A stretch of DNA of 64,000 nucleotides from Candidatus Altimarinota bacterium (GTDB taxonomy: Bacteria > Patescibacteriota > Gracilibacteria > UBA4473). Positions 16,820-25,792 of the stretch are shown here, in pieces (the first letter of the stretch is position 1; each line of letters starts with the position of its first letter). The stretch is taken from contig JAHDHX010000001.1 of the NCBI GenBank assembly GCA_020631075.1, forward strand, positions 166,331 to 230,330, in the 5' to 3' direction. The notes under the pieces were generated by a model. The model had not been told where the DNA came from, did not search any database, and worked only from the letters and a program-made list of their open reading frames with translations. The position numbers and the translations under genes are program-made.

Positions 16820-17527
16820 TTATACTCTGTGGTTTTTTTTATATTTTGAGTACCTCCACATAGTAGGATGAAGTGGGTTTTTGGAGTCATATTTATATTC
16901 TTTGCCTGCATATTCGAAATATTTGCGGACACGATCAACTTTAACTCGATTGAATAGCCAATCAGACTCTGATTGTTCGGCATATATAGTCTCTTTTTTA
17001 AAGTAAATGTAATCAGCATCTACATCGCTGAAATCTTCTTCTTTGCTTGGTTCGCTGAAGTTGCCTTCCAAAAGTGCATCATTGATGGCTTCTAAGAACA
17101 TTTCTACATTTTCATTATTTATATTGATGGATTCTTTGGTTTCGTTTTTAGCCTGAAAGCCAATTTTAGAAAGTAGTATTTCTATGAATTCTTTAAAAAT
17201 TGCTGCATTTTTATCAGTTACTTCAGGATTTTTTTCATTGAATTTATTTATTTTTTCAACATATTTTTTGTATTCTAATTTTTTTTCGATTGTAGAAGTT
17301 ATGTCTTTTTGAAGATCAGTCGTGATGAGAGTTTCGTCGATTTCAGAACCGACGAGTGAAACGGTGATTTTGATTGCTAATTTTGCGTCTTGTTTCTCGG
17401 CTTCTTCAAAGCCACTTTTTTTAATTTTCTTTTCTGTTTGATTTAGTTCTGCCTTGATTTCTTCAATTTTTTCTTGTGAAAAGTTCTTTCCTGAAAGTCT
17501 ATCTTGCAAGCTTTTAATATTTTTCAT
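16820..17527 (-). CDS. AT-rich, Lys/Glu-rich orphan protein
   Basis: I do not recognise this 235-residue protein. It is strikingly AT-rich against the G-rich surroundings and rich in Lys, Glu, Ile and Asn. The first half (about residues 1-105) is predicted helical and partly coiled coil (LSGKNFSQEKIEEIKAELNQ and following). The C-terminal part has aromatic clusters (DADYIYFKKETIYAEQ and VRKYFEYAGKEYKYD). There is no signal peptide or membrane helix. Base composition and lack of relatives suggest recent transfer, perhaps from a mobile element, though no integrase or repeat flanks it. It has its own consensus promoter. Confidence 0.7.
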   Translation of the reverse strand: MKNIKSLQDRLSGKNFSQEKIEEIKAELNQTEKKIKKSGFEEAEKQDAKLAIKITVSLVGSEIDETLITTDLQKDITSTIEKKLEYKKYVEKINKFNEKNPEVTDKNAAIFKEFIEILLSKIGFQAKNETKESININNENVEMFLEAINDALLEGNFSEPSKEEDFSDVDADYIYFKKETIYAEQSESDWLFNRVKVDRVRKYFEYAGKEYKYDSKNPLHPTMWRYSKYKKNHRV

Positions 17528-17552
17528 TTTTTGAGATATTTAAATCACTTTC

Positions 17553-17581
17553 TTTATATTTTTTAAAACATCTTGTGTCAA
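17553..17581 (-). promoter_or_regulatory. Sigma70-type promoter of the AT-rich orphan
   Basis: On the - strand TTGACA (17581-17576) and TATAAA (17558-17553) are separated by exactly 17 bases. Transcription would start about 20 bases before the ATG at 17527. Confidence 0.75.
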
Positions 17582-17608
17582 CCTTTTTGCTATATTGGCC
17601 AAATAGTG

Positions 17609-18577
17609 TCAAGCCTGAGAGTAGTGGCAGCTGTGTTGGGCGCTGGGCTCTGCGGTGGGGGGAGTGTCTTTGGCGAGGGCGGTGCCGAGGTTTTTGCCGA
17701 AGATCATCTTGGTGATGCGTTTGCCAGTGGGGGTGACGGCGAGGCCGCCTTTGGATGTCTCACGGATGTTGGCGTGCATATTGGCGGCGACGTTATTCAT
17801 GGCTTCGACGACTTCGTCGAAGGGGACGTTGGAGGTGATGCCAGCGGCGGACATTTCGGCGCTGGTCATAGCGTGGGCGACGCCGATGGCGTTGCGTTTG
17901 ACGCAGGGGGCCTCGACCAAGCCAGCGATGGGGTCACAGGCGAGGCCGAGCATATTTTTGAGGGCGAGGCTGGCGGAATTGAGGCAGCGCTCCGGCGAGA
18001 GGCCGCGCATGGCGCTGAGTGCGGCGGAGCACATGGCGGTGCTGACGCCGACTTCGGCCTGGCACCCGCCTTTGGCGGCGGAGAAGGTGGCATTGTGCGC
18101 GATGATGATGCCGATGCCCGCGGAAGTGAGCAGGCCGTCAACGCATTGGTCTTCGGTCATGTGCCACTCCTCTTGCAGGGCGATGATGCCGCCTGGGACT
18201 ATCCCCGCGGAGCCCGCGGTGGGGGCGGCGACGATCTTGCCCATGCGGGCGTTGGTTTCCATGACGGCGAGGGCGTACTGGGTGGCGCGGTGCATGACAG
18301 GGCTGAGGAAATTATGCTCAGGGGTGTGCTCGTGCATTCGCTTGGCGTCGCCGCCAGAGAGGGTGGATTTGGTGCGGGCGGGGTTATGAAGGCTCTGGGA
18401 GATGGCGTCACGCATGACGGTGAGCCGAATGGCCATGTTGGCTCTGATCTCTGTGGGTTGGCGGCTGGTGAGCTCATGCTCGGCGGCGAGGACGGCGTCC
18501 GCGATGGTGGTGAGGTCGTCGTGCTGGGCGATGAGCTGGAGGAGCTTGGCGGCGGAGAAAAACTGGCGGGAACTCAT
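17609..18577 (-). CDS. sdaAA: L-serine dehydratase, alpha subunit (iron-sulfur type)
   Basis: Deaminates L-serine to pyruvate and ammonia with a 4Fe-4S cluster. The 322-residue chain carries the alpha-domain marks: APTAGSAGIVPGGIIAL, CQAEVGVSTAMCSAA, CDPIAGLVEAPCVKRNAIG and NVPFDEVVEAM. The cysteines in the second and third blocks are the expected cluster ligands. The ATG at 18577 (MSSRQFFSA) overlaps the stop of the beta subunit gene by four bases, so this start is preferred to one 14 codons upstream. Last gene of the pair; it ends before an AT-rich gap holding the promoter of the next gene. Confidence 0.93.
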   Translation of the reverse strand: MSSRQFFSAAKLLQLIAQHDDLTTIADAVLAAEHELTSRQPTEIRANMAIRLTVMRDAISQSLHNPARTKSTLSGGDAKRMHEHTPEHNFLSPVMHRATQYALAVMETNARMGKIVAAPTAGSAGIVPGGIIALQEEWHMTEDQCVDGLLTSAGIGIIIAHNATFSAAKGGCQAEVGVSTAMCSAALSAMRGLSPERCLNSASLALKNMLGLACDPIAGLVEAPCVKRNAIGVAHAMTSAEMSAAGITSNVPFDEVVEAMNNVAANMHANIRETSKGGLAVTPTGKRITKMIFGKNLGTALAKDTPPTAEPSAQHSCHYSQA

Positions 18578-19269
18578 GACTGGTCGTAATGAGAGATGTG
18601 GTTGAGGTAGCGAACCCATTTGACGTCAAACCGTGAGGTGATCTGCTCGATGATGGCGGACTCGAACCATTGGCGGATCTCAATATCAAGGATGATGCGG
18701 TTTTTATAACTGTAGGTCTCGGTTTTGACGGGGTCGAGGCCTTCCTCCATGGCGAATTTTAGGAAGTCCATCAGGGAATGCTGGCCTTCGTCAAAGCAAA
18801 TGACGAGGGAAGAGTAGGCGCCTGTGAGTCGGACGGGGATTTTGTCGATTTCGGTGATGGCGATCTTGCCCCCGCCGAGGGATGAGCCGACGATGACCAT
18901 GCGTTTGTCGTTGCCTTGCAGGTCGAACTTGACGGTGTTGGGGTGGTACTCGGCCCCGAGGTGGCAGGGTTTTAGCGTGATGCTGATGCCAGCGGCCTCG
19001 GCCAGGTCGTAGGCGGTGGCGATGCGGCCGTCGTGCGGGAGCAGGCCCAAAAGGCCGCCAATGATGGCGACGTCGGTGCAGTGCCCTTCGTAGACCTCGC
19101 CGAAGGAGCCGTGCAGGTGCAAGGTGGCGGACTGCAGCCCGTGGCCGAAGAGTAGCCCAGCCATATAGCCCAAGGTGCACGCGCCAGCGGTGTGGGAGCT
19201 GCTGGGCCCGACCATGACGGGGCCGATGACGTCAAAGATGCTCCAAGTGTCGGTGGTGGGCTGGGCCAT
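18574..19269 (-). CDS. sdaAB: L-serine dehydratase, beta subunit
   Basis: Regulatory and structural partner of the alpha subunit. The 231-residue chain has the beta-domain signature WSIFDVIGPVMVGPSSSHTAGA near the N-terminus and CTDVAIIGGLLGLLPHDGRI. The C-terminal part ends in NRIILDIEIRQWFES and has no obvious ACT domain, unlike Bacillus SdaAB. I place the start at 19269 (MAQPTTDTW); an ATG eight codons upstream is possible. It overlaps the alpha gene by four bases. Confidence 0.92.
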   Translation of the reverse strand: MAQPTTDTWSIFDVIGPVMVGPSSSHTAGACTLGYMAGLLFGHGLQSATLHLHGSFGEVYEGHCTDVAIIGGLLGLLPHDGRIATAYDLAEAAGISITLKPCHLGAEYHPNTVKFDLQGNDKRMVIVGSSLGGGKIAITEIDKIPVRLTGAYSSLVICFDEGQHSLMDFLKFAMEEGLDPVKTETYSYKNRIILDIEIRQWFESAIIEQITSRFDVKWVRYLNHISHYDQS

Positions 19270-19340
19270 GGGGAGGGCGAATAGTAGTCTCAAACTACGC
19301 TGGGGGGAGAAATTTGTCTACTGTTATTTCTTGGCTATTT

Positions 19341-20840
19341 TCATGATTTGTTTTTGGCCAAATGAATGTGTGAACTGTCGCTGAGGGTGCCCCAGAGCAA
19401 AGCGAGGCAGACGAGCCCCAAGGAAAAGGCGCCGAACCAGGCGGGTAAGATGACGGGGTCAACCCAGCCAGTGAGGGCGGCAGCCCAGAGAAGAAGCTCG
19501 ATGCTGGTGGTGGTGGCGGCGCCACTGAGCGGGCCGAGCACGGGCAAGGCCCCGACGAGGCTGCTGAGGGTGGAGGTGGCCATGACAAGGGGTACGAGTG
19601 GGTCGGCGAGGAGATTCGCGATGAGGCCGACCCAGCTGACCTGGCCGAAGTGGGTGATGAGCAGGGGCATGACGCTGAGCTGGGCGGCGAGGCTGGCGGA
19701 CAAGAGCCGCGTGAAACTGGGGTGTGGGGAGGGGAGTGGGGTGAGAAGGGACTCGAGCGGGGGGGTGAAGACGAGGAGCCCGAGGGTGGCGAGGGCGCTG
19801 AGCTGGAGCCCGACGTCGTGCCGCAGGAGTGCGGGGTGCCAGAGCCCGATCAAGAACAAGCTGAGGAGCAGCAGGGTGCGGCCGTCGGCGTAGCGGCCGA
19901 TGAGTAGGCTGTAGCCCGAGATGCCGCCCATGAGGGCGGCGCGCAGAATGGGGCCGTCGCCCCCCGTGAGGGCGACGTAGGCGAAAAGCGAGAGCAAGGA
20001 GCCACCGAGCATGACCCGTGGGCCGAGCCACTGCAGGGCGTAGCCGACGCACAGAAACACGAGGGTGACATTAAACCCTGAGACGACCAGCAGGTGCTGC
20101 AGGCCAGCGCGCTGGAAGGTGGACTGGGTGAAAGCGGGGAGGGACTCGCGTTCGCCGAGGAGGACGCCGACGGCGATCAAGGCGTGGGGGTCGGGGACGT
20201 GGGTGCGGATGGTGGCTTTGAGGTGGTTGCGGAGTCGTTTGGCGGTGCGGATGAAGCCAGAGCCGCCCTCCTGCCCGATGATGGTGATGTCGGTGGGGTC
20301 GGTGACGAGTGCGCTGATGCCTTGACGGGCGAGGTAGGCCCGATAGTCAAACTGGCCGAAGTTGCGCGGGGGGTGCCGAGTGCCGGTGAACTGGAGTGTG
20401 GTGCCGTAGTCCCACTGGGGGGAGGGCTGGGAGCTGACGAGGAGAATCTGGTCGGTGGTGGGAGTAGTGCCGTGCGTGCTGAGGGCGAGGTGGTAGCGGG
20501 TGGTCGTGGGGCGGACGTCGGGGAAGCGCACAATGGTGCCGACCATGGTGACTGGCTGGTCAGTGGAAGAAAGGGGCAGCTGGGGCGTGAGCTGGTGCCA
20601 TTGCTGTGAGAGCTGGGCCCAGAGGCCGCCAAAGGTCAGCACAATAAAAACACTGCCGAGCCACCAGCGAAGCGAGACGCTGACCCAGAGGGTGATGACG
20701 CAGGCGAGGGCCCACAGTGAGAGCTGGGGAGGGAGGCTGGCCCCGAGCCAGAGCCCCGCCAGACCACAAAGCAGGCCAACGCGAAGCTGCCAGCTGGGGC
20801 GTTGTGCGTGCCACCACGTCTCTGCGGAGGGGAGAGACAT
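19341..20840 (-). CDS. comEC: ComEC/Rec2-type DNA uptake channel (without metallo-beta-lactamase domain)
   Basis: Polytopic membrane protein of 499 residues. The N-terminal DUF4131 part includes an OB-like segment (VTMVGTIVRFPDVRPTTTRYHLAL) and the Competence domain has GVLLGERESLPAFTQSTFQRAGLQHLLVVSGFNVTL and GGDGPILRAALMGG. In transformable bacteria ComEC carries single-stranded DNA across the membrane. The C-terminal metallo-beta-lactamase-like domain found in Bacillus is absent, as in many short ComEC proteins. With ComM (4830-6353) it supports, but does not prove, natural competence, the usual proposal for nucleotide or gene acquisition in CPR bacteria. Confidence 0.92.
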   Translation of the reverse strand: MSLPSAETWWHAQRPSWQLRVGLLCGLAGLWLGASLPPQLSLWALACVITLWVSVSLRWWLGSVFIVLTFGGLWAQLSQQWHQLTPQLPLSSTDQPVTMVGTIVRFPDVRPTTTRYHLALSTHGTTPTTDQILLVSSQPSPQWDYGTTLQFTGTRHPPRNFGQFDYRAYLARQGISALVTDPTDITIIGQEGGSGFIRTAKRLRNHLKATIRTHVPDPHALIAVGVLLGERESLPAFTQSTFQRAGLQHLLVVSGFNVTLVFLCVGYALQWLGPRVMLGGSLLSLFAYVALTGGDGPILRAALMGGISGYSLLIGRYADGRTLLLLSLFLIGLWHPALLRHDVGLQLSALATLGLLVFTPPLESLLTPLPSPHPSFTRLLSASLAAQLSVMPLLITHFGQVSWVGLIANLLADPLVPLVMATSTLSSLVGALPVLGPLSGAATTTSIELLLWAAALTGWVDPVILPAWFGAFSLGLVCLALLWGTLSDSSHIHLAKNKS

Positions 20841-20849
20841 GGGGAAAGG

Positions 20850-22073
20850 TTAGAAGTAGTTGTTGGGGTTGACTTTGCGGCCGTTGATGCGGACCTCGTA
20901 GTGGAGGTGGATGCCTGTGCGACCGAAGACGCGGCCGGTATTCCCCATCAGGCCGATGAGTTGCCCTGCTTCGACCCATTGGCCGACGCTGACTTTGCGG
21001 ACATTGAGATGTCCGTAGAGGGTCTGGACACCGTAGCCGTGGTCGACGATGATGTAATTTCCGTAGCCGTAGTTCCAGCCGTTGGACGAGGTGATGACCT
21101 TGCCGGGGGCGGAGGCGTAGATGGGGGTATTCATCGCGGAGGCGATGTCGAGTGCGTAGTGGCCCCGGTGGTAGCCTTGGGTGAGGATTCCCTTAGTGGG
21201 GCGGCGGAGGCGGTAACCAAGTGAGCTGATACTCCCGCCGACGTAGTTGCCGCTGGCTTGGCTCTGTGCCCTGGTGGCGGGGGTGATGGGTTTGACGGCT
21301 GGGATGGGTTTGGGCTGGACGGCGGGTTTGCTGAGGGTGCTGTTGTTATTGCTCCCTGGGGTGACGGGGGTGTCTTTATTGCCTGTATTGGTGCTGGCGG
21401 GTTTGGGGTCGGGTTTGGCGAAGACGAGGACTTTTTTGGCTTCGGGGAGGAAGAGTTCTTGCCCTGGGGACAGAGCTTTGGAGCGTGAAATTTGGTTGTA
21501 GGCGTAGACTTTTTCGACTTCGATGCTGTGGTTGGCGGCGATGTCGGAGATGGTGTCGTTTTTGAGCACGGTGTAGAAAACACCGTCGACGACGGGGATG
21601 CGTAATGTCTGGCCGACGTCGAGGGTTTGCTTGGCGGTGAGGCCGTTGGCCCAGTTGAGCGTGGTGACGCGGAGGCCGAACTTGTGGGCGATCTTGGTGA
21701 TGTTGTCACCAGAGCGGACGGTGTATTCTAGGACCTCTTTGCGTTGTTTTTTGCGAATTTGGACGACTTTGTTGCCGTCTTCGTCTTCGGTGATGATTTC
21801 CTCAATGCCAGCGGTGCGAACCCCAGTGTAATTATTGATAAAGCCTGCTTCGGTGACGGCGAAGACTTTGTTGGATTCGCCGAAGACTTCATACCCAAAG
21901 CTGTCACCGCTGCCGATGGTGTAGGGGGGGCGAAAGCCCGTGATGAACATGAGCAACAAAGACAGGGTGGTGAGCTGCAACGCGAGCGGCGAGTGCAAAA
22001 AGCTGCGGCCGACGGCGGGGAGAGACCGTAGTCGTTTGGACAGAGTGCGCAGCCAGAGTTTGAGGCGGTTCAC
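20850..22073 (-). CDS. Membrane-anchored LysM/M23 peptidoglycan endopeptidase
   Basis: A 407-residue cell-wall enzyme. One hydrophobic segment near residues 29-46 anchors it. Two LysM domains follow (LEYTVRSGDNITKIAHKFGL and GVFYTVLKNDTISDIAANHS), then a Ser/Pro/Thr linker and a C-terminal M23 domain: HYALDIAS with zinc His and Asp, NYIIVDHGYGVQTLYGHL, and the HLHYEVRINGRKVNP end with the HxH ligand pair. It should cut peptide cross-links or act as an amidase activator outside the cell. The start is probably the GTG at 22073; upstream codons in frame are His/Pro/Gln-rich and not protein-like. It sits just before comEC. Confidence 0.9.
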   Translation of the reverse strand: MNRLKLWLRTLSKRLRSLPAVGRSFLHSPLALQLTTLSLLLMFITGFRPPYTIGSGDSFGYEVFGESNKVFAVTEAGFINNYTGVRTAGIEEIITEDEDGNKVVQIRKKQRKEVLEYTVRSGDNITKIAHKFGLRVTTLNWANGLTAKQTLDVGQTLRIPVVDGVFYTVLKNDTISDIAANHSIEVEKVYAYNQISRSKALSPGQELFLPEAKKVLVFAKPDPKPASTNTGNKDTPVTPGSNNNSTLSKPAVQPKPIPAVKPITPATRAQSQASGNYVGGSISSLGYRLRRPTKGILTQGYHRGHYALDIASAMNTPIYASAPGKVITSSNGWNYGYGNYIIVDHGYGVQTLYGHLNVRKVSVGQWVEAGQLIGLMGNTGRVFGRTGIHLHYEVRINGRKVNPNNYF

Positions 22074-22142
22074 GATGATGACCCTAGGGCGTGGTGTGGG
22101 GCTGTCAAACGGTGTGGCTGGCGCGCAGCGGTGGGGGGCGCT

Positions 22143-23381
22143 ATGCTGCGGGCTGTGAAAACTGCTTTGCTGGGAATGGTGACGGTGCTGGGGGTGCTGC
22201 TGCCGTGGCAGGGGGTGCTGGCGGGGGCGTTGCCTGCGGTGGTGGCGTGGAAAGAAGTGTTGCTGGTGTGCTGGCTGTTGCTGGTGGGGGGGCGGACGCT
22301 GCAGGCTGCATGGCAAGGGGGCTGGGGGGTGATGCCTAGCTGGGTATGGCCGCTGGGGATGCTGTGTGGCTGGGGAGTGGGGGCGTTGTTTTGGTTTGAT
22401 GTGTATGGGGTGGGGTATGAGCTGCTGGCGTTGCGGTACTTGCTGCAGGCAACCGTGTGGGGTGGGGGGGTGATGCTGGCGTTGCACTGGTGGCCTGAGT
22501 GGGTAGCTGCGTTACGAACACGATGGGCGAAGGTGTACTTGTGCAGTGTGAGCTTGTCGGCGGTATTTGGCGGGATGGTGCTGCTGGGGTGGGTGCCTGA
22601 TGTGGTGCTGGGGTGGTGGAGTGAGACGATCTCGAGCTGGGTGCCGGGGCAGAAAATACCGTTGTATCACGCGGCGGTGGGCTGTCCGCGCCTGCAGGGG
22701 GGGGCTTCGGGGCCGGTGGCGCTGGCGACTTTGCTGCTGGTGGGGCAGTGGTGTGTGCACAGTTTAGGCTGGCGGGGGTGGCGCTGGGGCGTGGGGCAGG
22801 GGGTGCTGCTGGGGTTGATAGGCCTGTCGCTGACACGAAGTGTGCTGGGGTTGTCGGTGGTGTGCCTGGCGGGGTGGGCGTGGCAGGCGGGCTGGGTGCG
22901 GGGGCGGACACTATGGCTGGGTGCGGTGCTGGGGGGGGGGCTGGGGGGAGCGATAGTGCTGGGGTGGGCGCCGCTGCGCGAGCAAGTGTGGCGGGTGGGC
23001 AGTGCCCAGCACCTGACGGCGCCTGTGGCGGGTGTGCGGCTGGCGGTCAGTGAGCACCTGCTGACGGGGCAGCTGGCGCGGTCGGGCCCTGCGGCGCGGG
23101 CGCATAATCTGGAAAAAAATGATGATGACAAAGCGTTGGTGACGGAAAATGTGCTGGTGGATGTGCTGGTGCAGCTGGGGGTGGTGGGGCTCCTGCTCAC
23201 CTTGTGGTGGTGGTGGACGGTGGCGGGTTTGACCCCCAGTGGCTGGCCACGGTGGTGGGGAGTGGTGGTGATAGTGCTCCTGCAGACGGCGACTCTCTTT
23301 GACATGATGCCAGTGGGGATGGCCTTGTGGACGGCGGTGGGATTTGGTACGAATGGGGGGAGAGGTGGGCGGGGAAATTGA
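22143..23381 (+). CDS. Polytopic membrane protein, O-antigen ligase/polymerase-like
   Basis: A 412-residue protein with 9-11 predicted membrane helices, very rich in Trp, Gly, Val and Leu. The layout matches the Wzy/WaaL class: many helices, a large extracytoplasmic loop (about residues 285-340) and then ENVLVDVLVQLGVVGLLL, which resembles the conserved block after the loop in O-antigen ligases (usually HN..LE...E.G..G). A role in surface polysaccharide ligation is inferred. Coding density of GGG and GTG is extreme, reflecting strand bias. The start is ATG 22143 rather than GTG 22131. It is followed by mraY in the same direction. Confidence 0.7.
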   Translation: MLRAVKTALLGMVTVLGVLLPWQGVLAGALPAVVAWKEVLLVCWLLLVGGRTLQAAWQGGWGVMPSWVWPLGMLCGWGVGALFWFDVYGVGYELLALRYLLQATVWGGGVMLALHWWPEWVAALRTRWAKVYLCSVSLSAVFGGMVLLGWVPDVVLGWWSETISSWVPGQKIPLYHAAVGCPRLQGGASGPVALATLLLVGQWCVHSLGWRGWRWGVGQGVLLGLIGLSLTRSVLGLSVVCLAGWAWQAGWVRGRTLWLGAVLGGGLGGAIVLGWAPLREQVWRVGSAQHLTAPVAGVRLAVSEHLLTGQLARSGPAARAHNLEKNDDDKALVTENVLVDVLVQLGVVGLLLTLWWWWTVAGLTPSGWPRWWGVVVIVLLQTATLFDMMPVGMALWTAVGFGTNGGRGGRGN

Positions 23382-23402
23382 TTTACACACTACACAAACT
23401 CT

Positions 23403-24566
23403 ATGAGAGAGACGCACATCTGGAATCTGGCGCTGATCTTGCTGTATTTTTCGATTAGCTTTGGGGTGACGGTGGTAGTTTTTCCGAAATTTATACGGTT
23501 TTTGCAGCGGTTTAAGCTGACACAAAAGCTGCGGACCGATAGCCTGAGCGGGGGGACGGCCAAAATTTTTAATGAGTTGCACGCGCACAAGGCTGGTACG
23601 CCGACGATGGGGGGGGTGGTGATCTTGGGGGCGGTGCTGCTGACGGTGATGGTGTCGCGGGTGTTGTCGCTGATGGGGGTGATCGAGCAGGGGCTCCTCA
23701 ACCGTAGTGAGACGTATCTGCCGATAGCGACGCTGATGCTGGTGGGGGCTCTGGGGGTGGCGGATGATTACCTTAACATCACGGAACACTCGGCCCAGAA
23801 AGGGTTGTCGGCGAAATTTAAGACGTATACGTTACTGCTTTTCTCAGTGCTGGGGGCGGCGTGGTTTACGCTCAAGCTGGGGTGGTCGATTATTCACATC
23901 CCGGGGGTGGGGGATTTTGACATTGGGCTGTGGTATGCGCCGTTGTTTTTGTTTATCTTGATCGGCACTTCCAACGCGGTGAACCTGACAGACGGTCTGG
24001 ACGGCTTAGCGGGGGGGTTACTGGTGATTTCTTATGGGGTGTTTGCGGCGGTGGCGTACTTCTATGGGTTGCCGTTGCTGGCGATGCTGTGCTGTACGAT
24101 CATTGGGGCGCTGGTGGGGTTTCTGTGGTTTAATGTTCCGCCTGCGGGGGTGTATATGGGGGACACGGGGTCGCTGGCGCTAGGGGCGACGCTGGGGGTG
24201 ATCGCTATGCTGACCAACGGGGTGGCGGTGCTGGCGATCGTGGGGTCGATATTTGCGCTGGAGACGGTGTCGGTGGCGGTGCAGTTGTTTTCAAAAAAAT
24301 ACTTTAAGCGGAAGGTGTTTTTGATCGCGCCGATTCATCATCACTTTGAAGCGAAGGGGTGGAGTGAGACGCAGATCGTGATGCGGTTTTGGATCCTCGG
24401 GATGCTGGTGGGGGCGGCGGGGTTGATAGTGGGGATAATGGGGATGGGGGAAGGGAGCATCCTGTCGGAACCGAAGGGGAATGAGTATCAACGGACGGAG
24501 CCCTTTGCGGTGACGCCTTTAGAACTGGGTGATTGGCCGTTGTCGACGCCAGTACAAATACGCTGA
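23403..24566 (+). CDS. mraY: MraY, phospho-N-acetylmuramoyl-pentapeptide transferase
   Basis: Makes lipid I by transferring phospho-MurNAc-pentapeptide to undecaprenyl phosphate. The 387-residue membrane protein shows KAGTPTMGGVVIL, GVADDYLNI (metal Asp pair), NAVNLTDGLDGLA, the VYMGDTGSLALG turn and APIHHHFEAKGW. The last 40 or so residues (GEGSILSEPKGNEYQRTEPF onward) extend past the final helix and are not typical of MraY. This tail overlaps the 3' end of convergent murD by 79 bp, which suggests it grew by stop-codon loss. Start ATG 23403. Confidence 0.95.
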   Translation: MRETHIWNLALILLYFSISFGVTVVVFPKFIRFLQRFKLTQKLRTDSLSGGTAKIFNELHAHKAGTPTMGGVVILGAVLLTVMVSRVLSLMGVIEQGLLNRSETYLPIATLMLVGALGVADDYLNITEHSAQKGLSAKFKTYTLLLFSVLGAAWFTLKLGWSIIHIPGVGDFDIGLWYAPLFLFILIGTSNAVNLTDGLDGLAGGLLVISYGVFAAVAYFYGLPLLAMLCCTIIGALVGFLWFNVPPAGVYMGDTGSLALGATLGVIAMLTNGVAVLAIVGSIFALETVSVAVQLFSKKYFKRKVFLIAPIHHHFEAKGWSETQIVMRFWILGMLVGAAGLIVGIMGMGEGSILSEPKGNEYQRTEPFAVTPLELGDWPLSTPVQIR

Positions 24567-25792
24567 AAATGCTCACCCCGGGCGACGAAGCTGGGGTAGA
24601 TGTCAAAACTGGGGGCGCAGGGTGACAGCAGGCAGACTTGGCCTGGGTGGCACAGGGTGTGGGCGAGCTGCACCGCGGCGGGGAGGTCCGTCACGAGGTG
24701 GTAGGCAAGGCCGTGCTGCTGACAGAGGGCGGTGAAGCGTGACTGCAGCCCGCCTTCTGGCAGGAGGATGTGCGTGTGGGGGGCGAGGGAGGCGAGCTGG
24801 GCTCCGAACTGGGTGAAGTCGAGCCCGCGGTCGAGCCCGCCGAGGATGAGGCAGCCGAGACGGTCGGCGTAGTGACGGACGGCGGCGAGGCAGGAGGTGG
24901 GGTTGGTGCTGATGGAGTCATTGACAAAGGTGATGTCGTTGACGGTGGCGACACTCTGCAGCCGATGGGGGAGGGGCTGAAACTGCTGGCAAGTGGTGGT
25001 GAGATGCTGGGGGGGAATGTCGAGCGTTTGGGCGAGGGCGGCCACGAGGCCGAAATTTTGCCGAAAGTGGAGGGCACGGAGTGGAGAGTGGGGCGGGAAA
25101 TGGTCAACCCCTAGCGGTGGGCAGACGGTGAGCTGCCCTTCACCAGACTGGTAGGGGGCCCTGTCGGGGGCGGAGTCGGGCACGAACAGGTGGTCAGAGG
25201 GGGCTTGCCAGCGCCAGAGGTTGGACTTGGCGGTGTGGTAGGCGGACAGACTGCCGTCGTAGCGGTCGAGGTGGTCGGCCATGAGGTTGGTGCACAGGGC
25301 GTAGGCGGGGGAGACGGGGAGGCGTTCGAGCTGGTAGCTGCTGAGCTCGAGTACGATCCAGTCAAGGGTGTCGAGTGCTGGCCAGAGCTCCAGCACGGGT
25401 TGGCCGAAATTACCCCCGAGGGCGACGCGAGTGCCCGTGTGCTGTAAGAGTGCCGCGGTGAAGGCACTGGTGGTTGATTTGCCTTTTGTGCCGGTGATGC
25501 CGATGACGCGCTGGCGCTGGGTGGGGGTGAGGTTCGTGAAAAAAATCTCTGTCTGGGAGGTGAGGCGGGGGGTGAACTGGGCCAAGGGGCGGGGGTCGAT
25601 GCCTGGGCTGAGGATGATGACGTCGTAGTCACTCAGTGGACGGACGGGGGGATGCTGGGGGTCGTGGTCGTCGCGGATGTCGAACTGGGTGGTGGGGCAG
25701 GTGGCCTGCAGCCATTGCTCGGTGGAGCGGCCCTCGCGGCCGTAGCCATACACAAGAATGCGGGCGGCGGACTGGAGGGTGGAGATCTTCAT
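24488..25792 (-). CDS. murD: MurD-family UDP-MurNAc-L-alanine:glutamate ligase
   Basis: Mur ligase adding glutamate to UDP-MurNAc-L-Ala. The 434-residue protein has an N-terminal Rossmann part (ARILVYGYGREGRSTEQWL), the ATP loop GITGTKGKST, LELSSYQLERL, and the C-terminal domain with LGGLDRGLDFTQF and LSPCAPSFDIYPSFVARGEHF. Its neighbour murL, overlapping by four bases, indicates that this is functionally a MurD2, which adds L-Glu rather than D-Glu; the sequence alone does not settle the stereochemistry. The C-terminal tail overlaps mraY on the other strand. Confidence 0.92.
   Translation of the reverse strand: MKISTLQSAARILVYGYGREGRSTEQWLQATCPTTQFDIRDDHDPQHPPVRPLSDYDVIILSPGIDPRPLAQFTPRLTSQTEIFFTNLTPTQRQRVIGITGTKGKSTTSAFTAALLQHTGTRVALGGNFGQPVLELWPALDTLDWIVLELSSYQLERLPVSPAYALCTNLMADHLDRYDGSLSAYHTAKSNLWRWQAPSDHLFVPDSAPDRAPYQSGEGQLTVCPPLGVDHFPPHSPLRALHFRQNFGLVAALAQTLDIPPQHLTTTCQQFQPLPHRLQSVATVNDITFVNDSISTNPTSCLAAVRHYADRLGCLILGGLDRGLDFTQFGAQLASLAPHTHILLPEGGLQSRFTALCQQHGLAYHLVTDLPAAVQLAHTLCHPGQVCLLSPCAPSFDIYPSFVARGEHFQRICTGVDNGQSPSSKGVTAKGSVR

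Noticed and set aside
22074..22487. N-terminal extension of the M23 peptidase in an open frame of His/Pro/Gln codons
   Set aside because: The extension has no protein-like pattern, overlaps the divergent membrane protein gene and comes from C-rich strand bias. The GTG at 22073 fits the membrane anchor.
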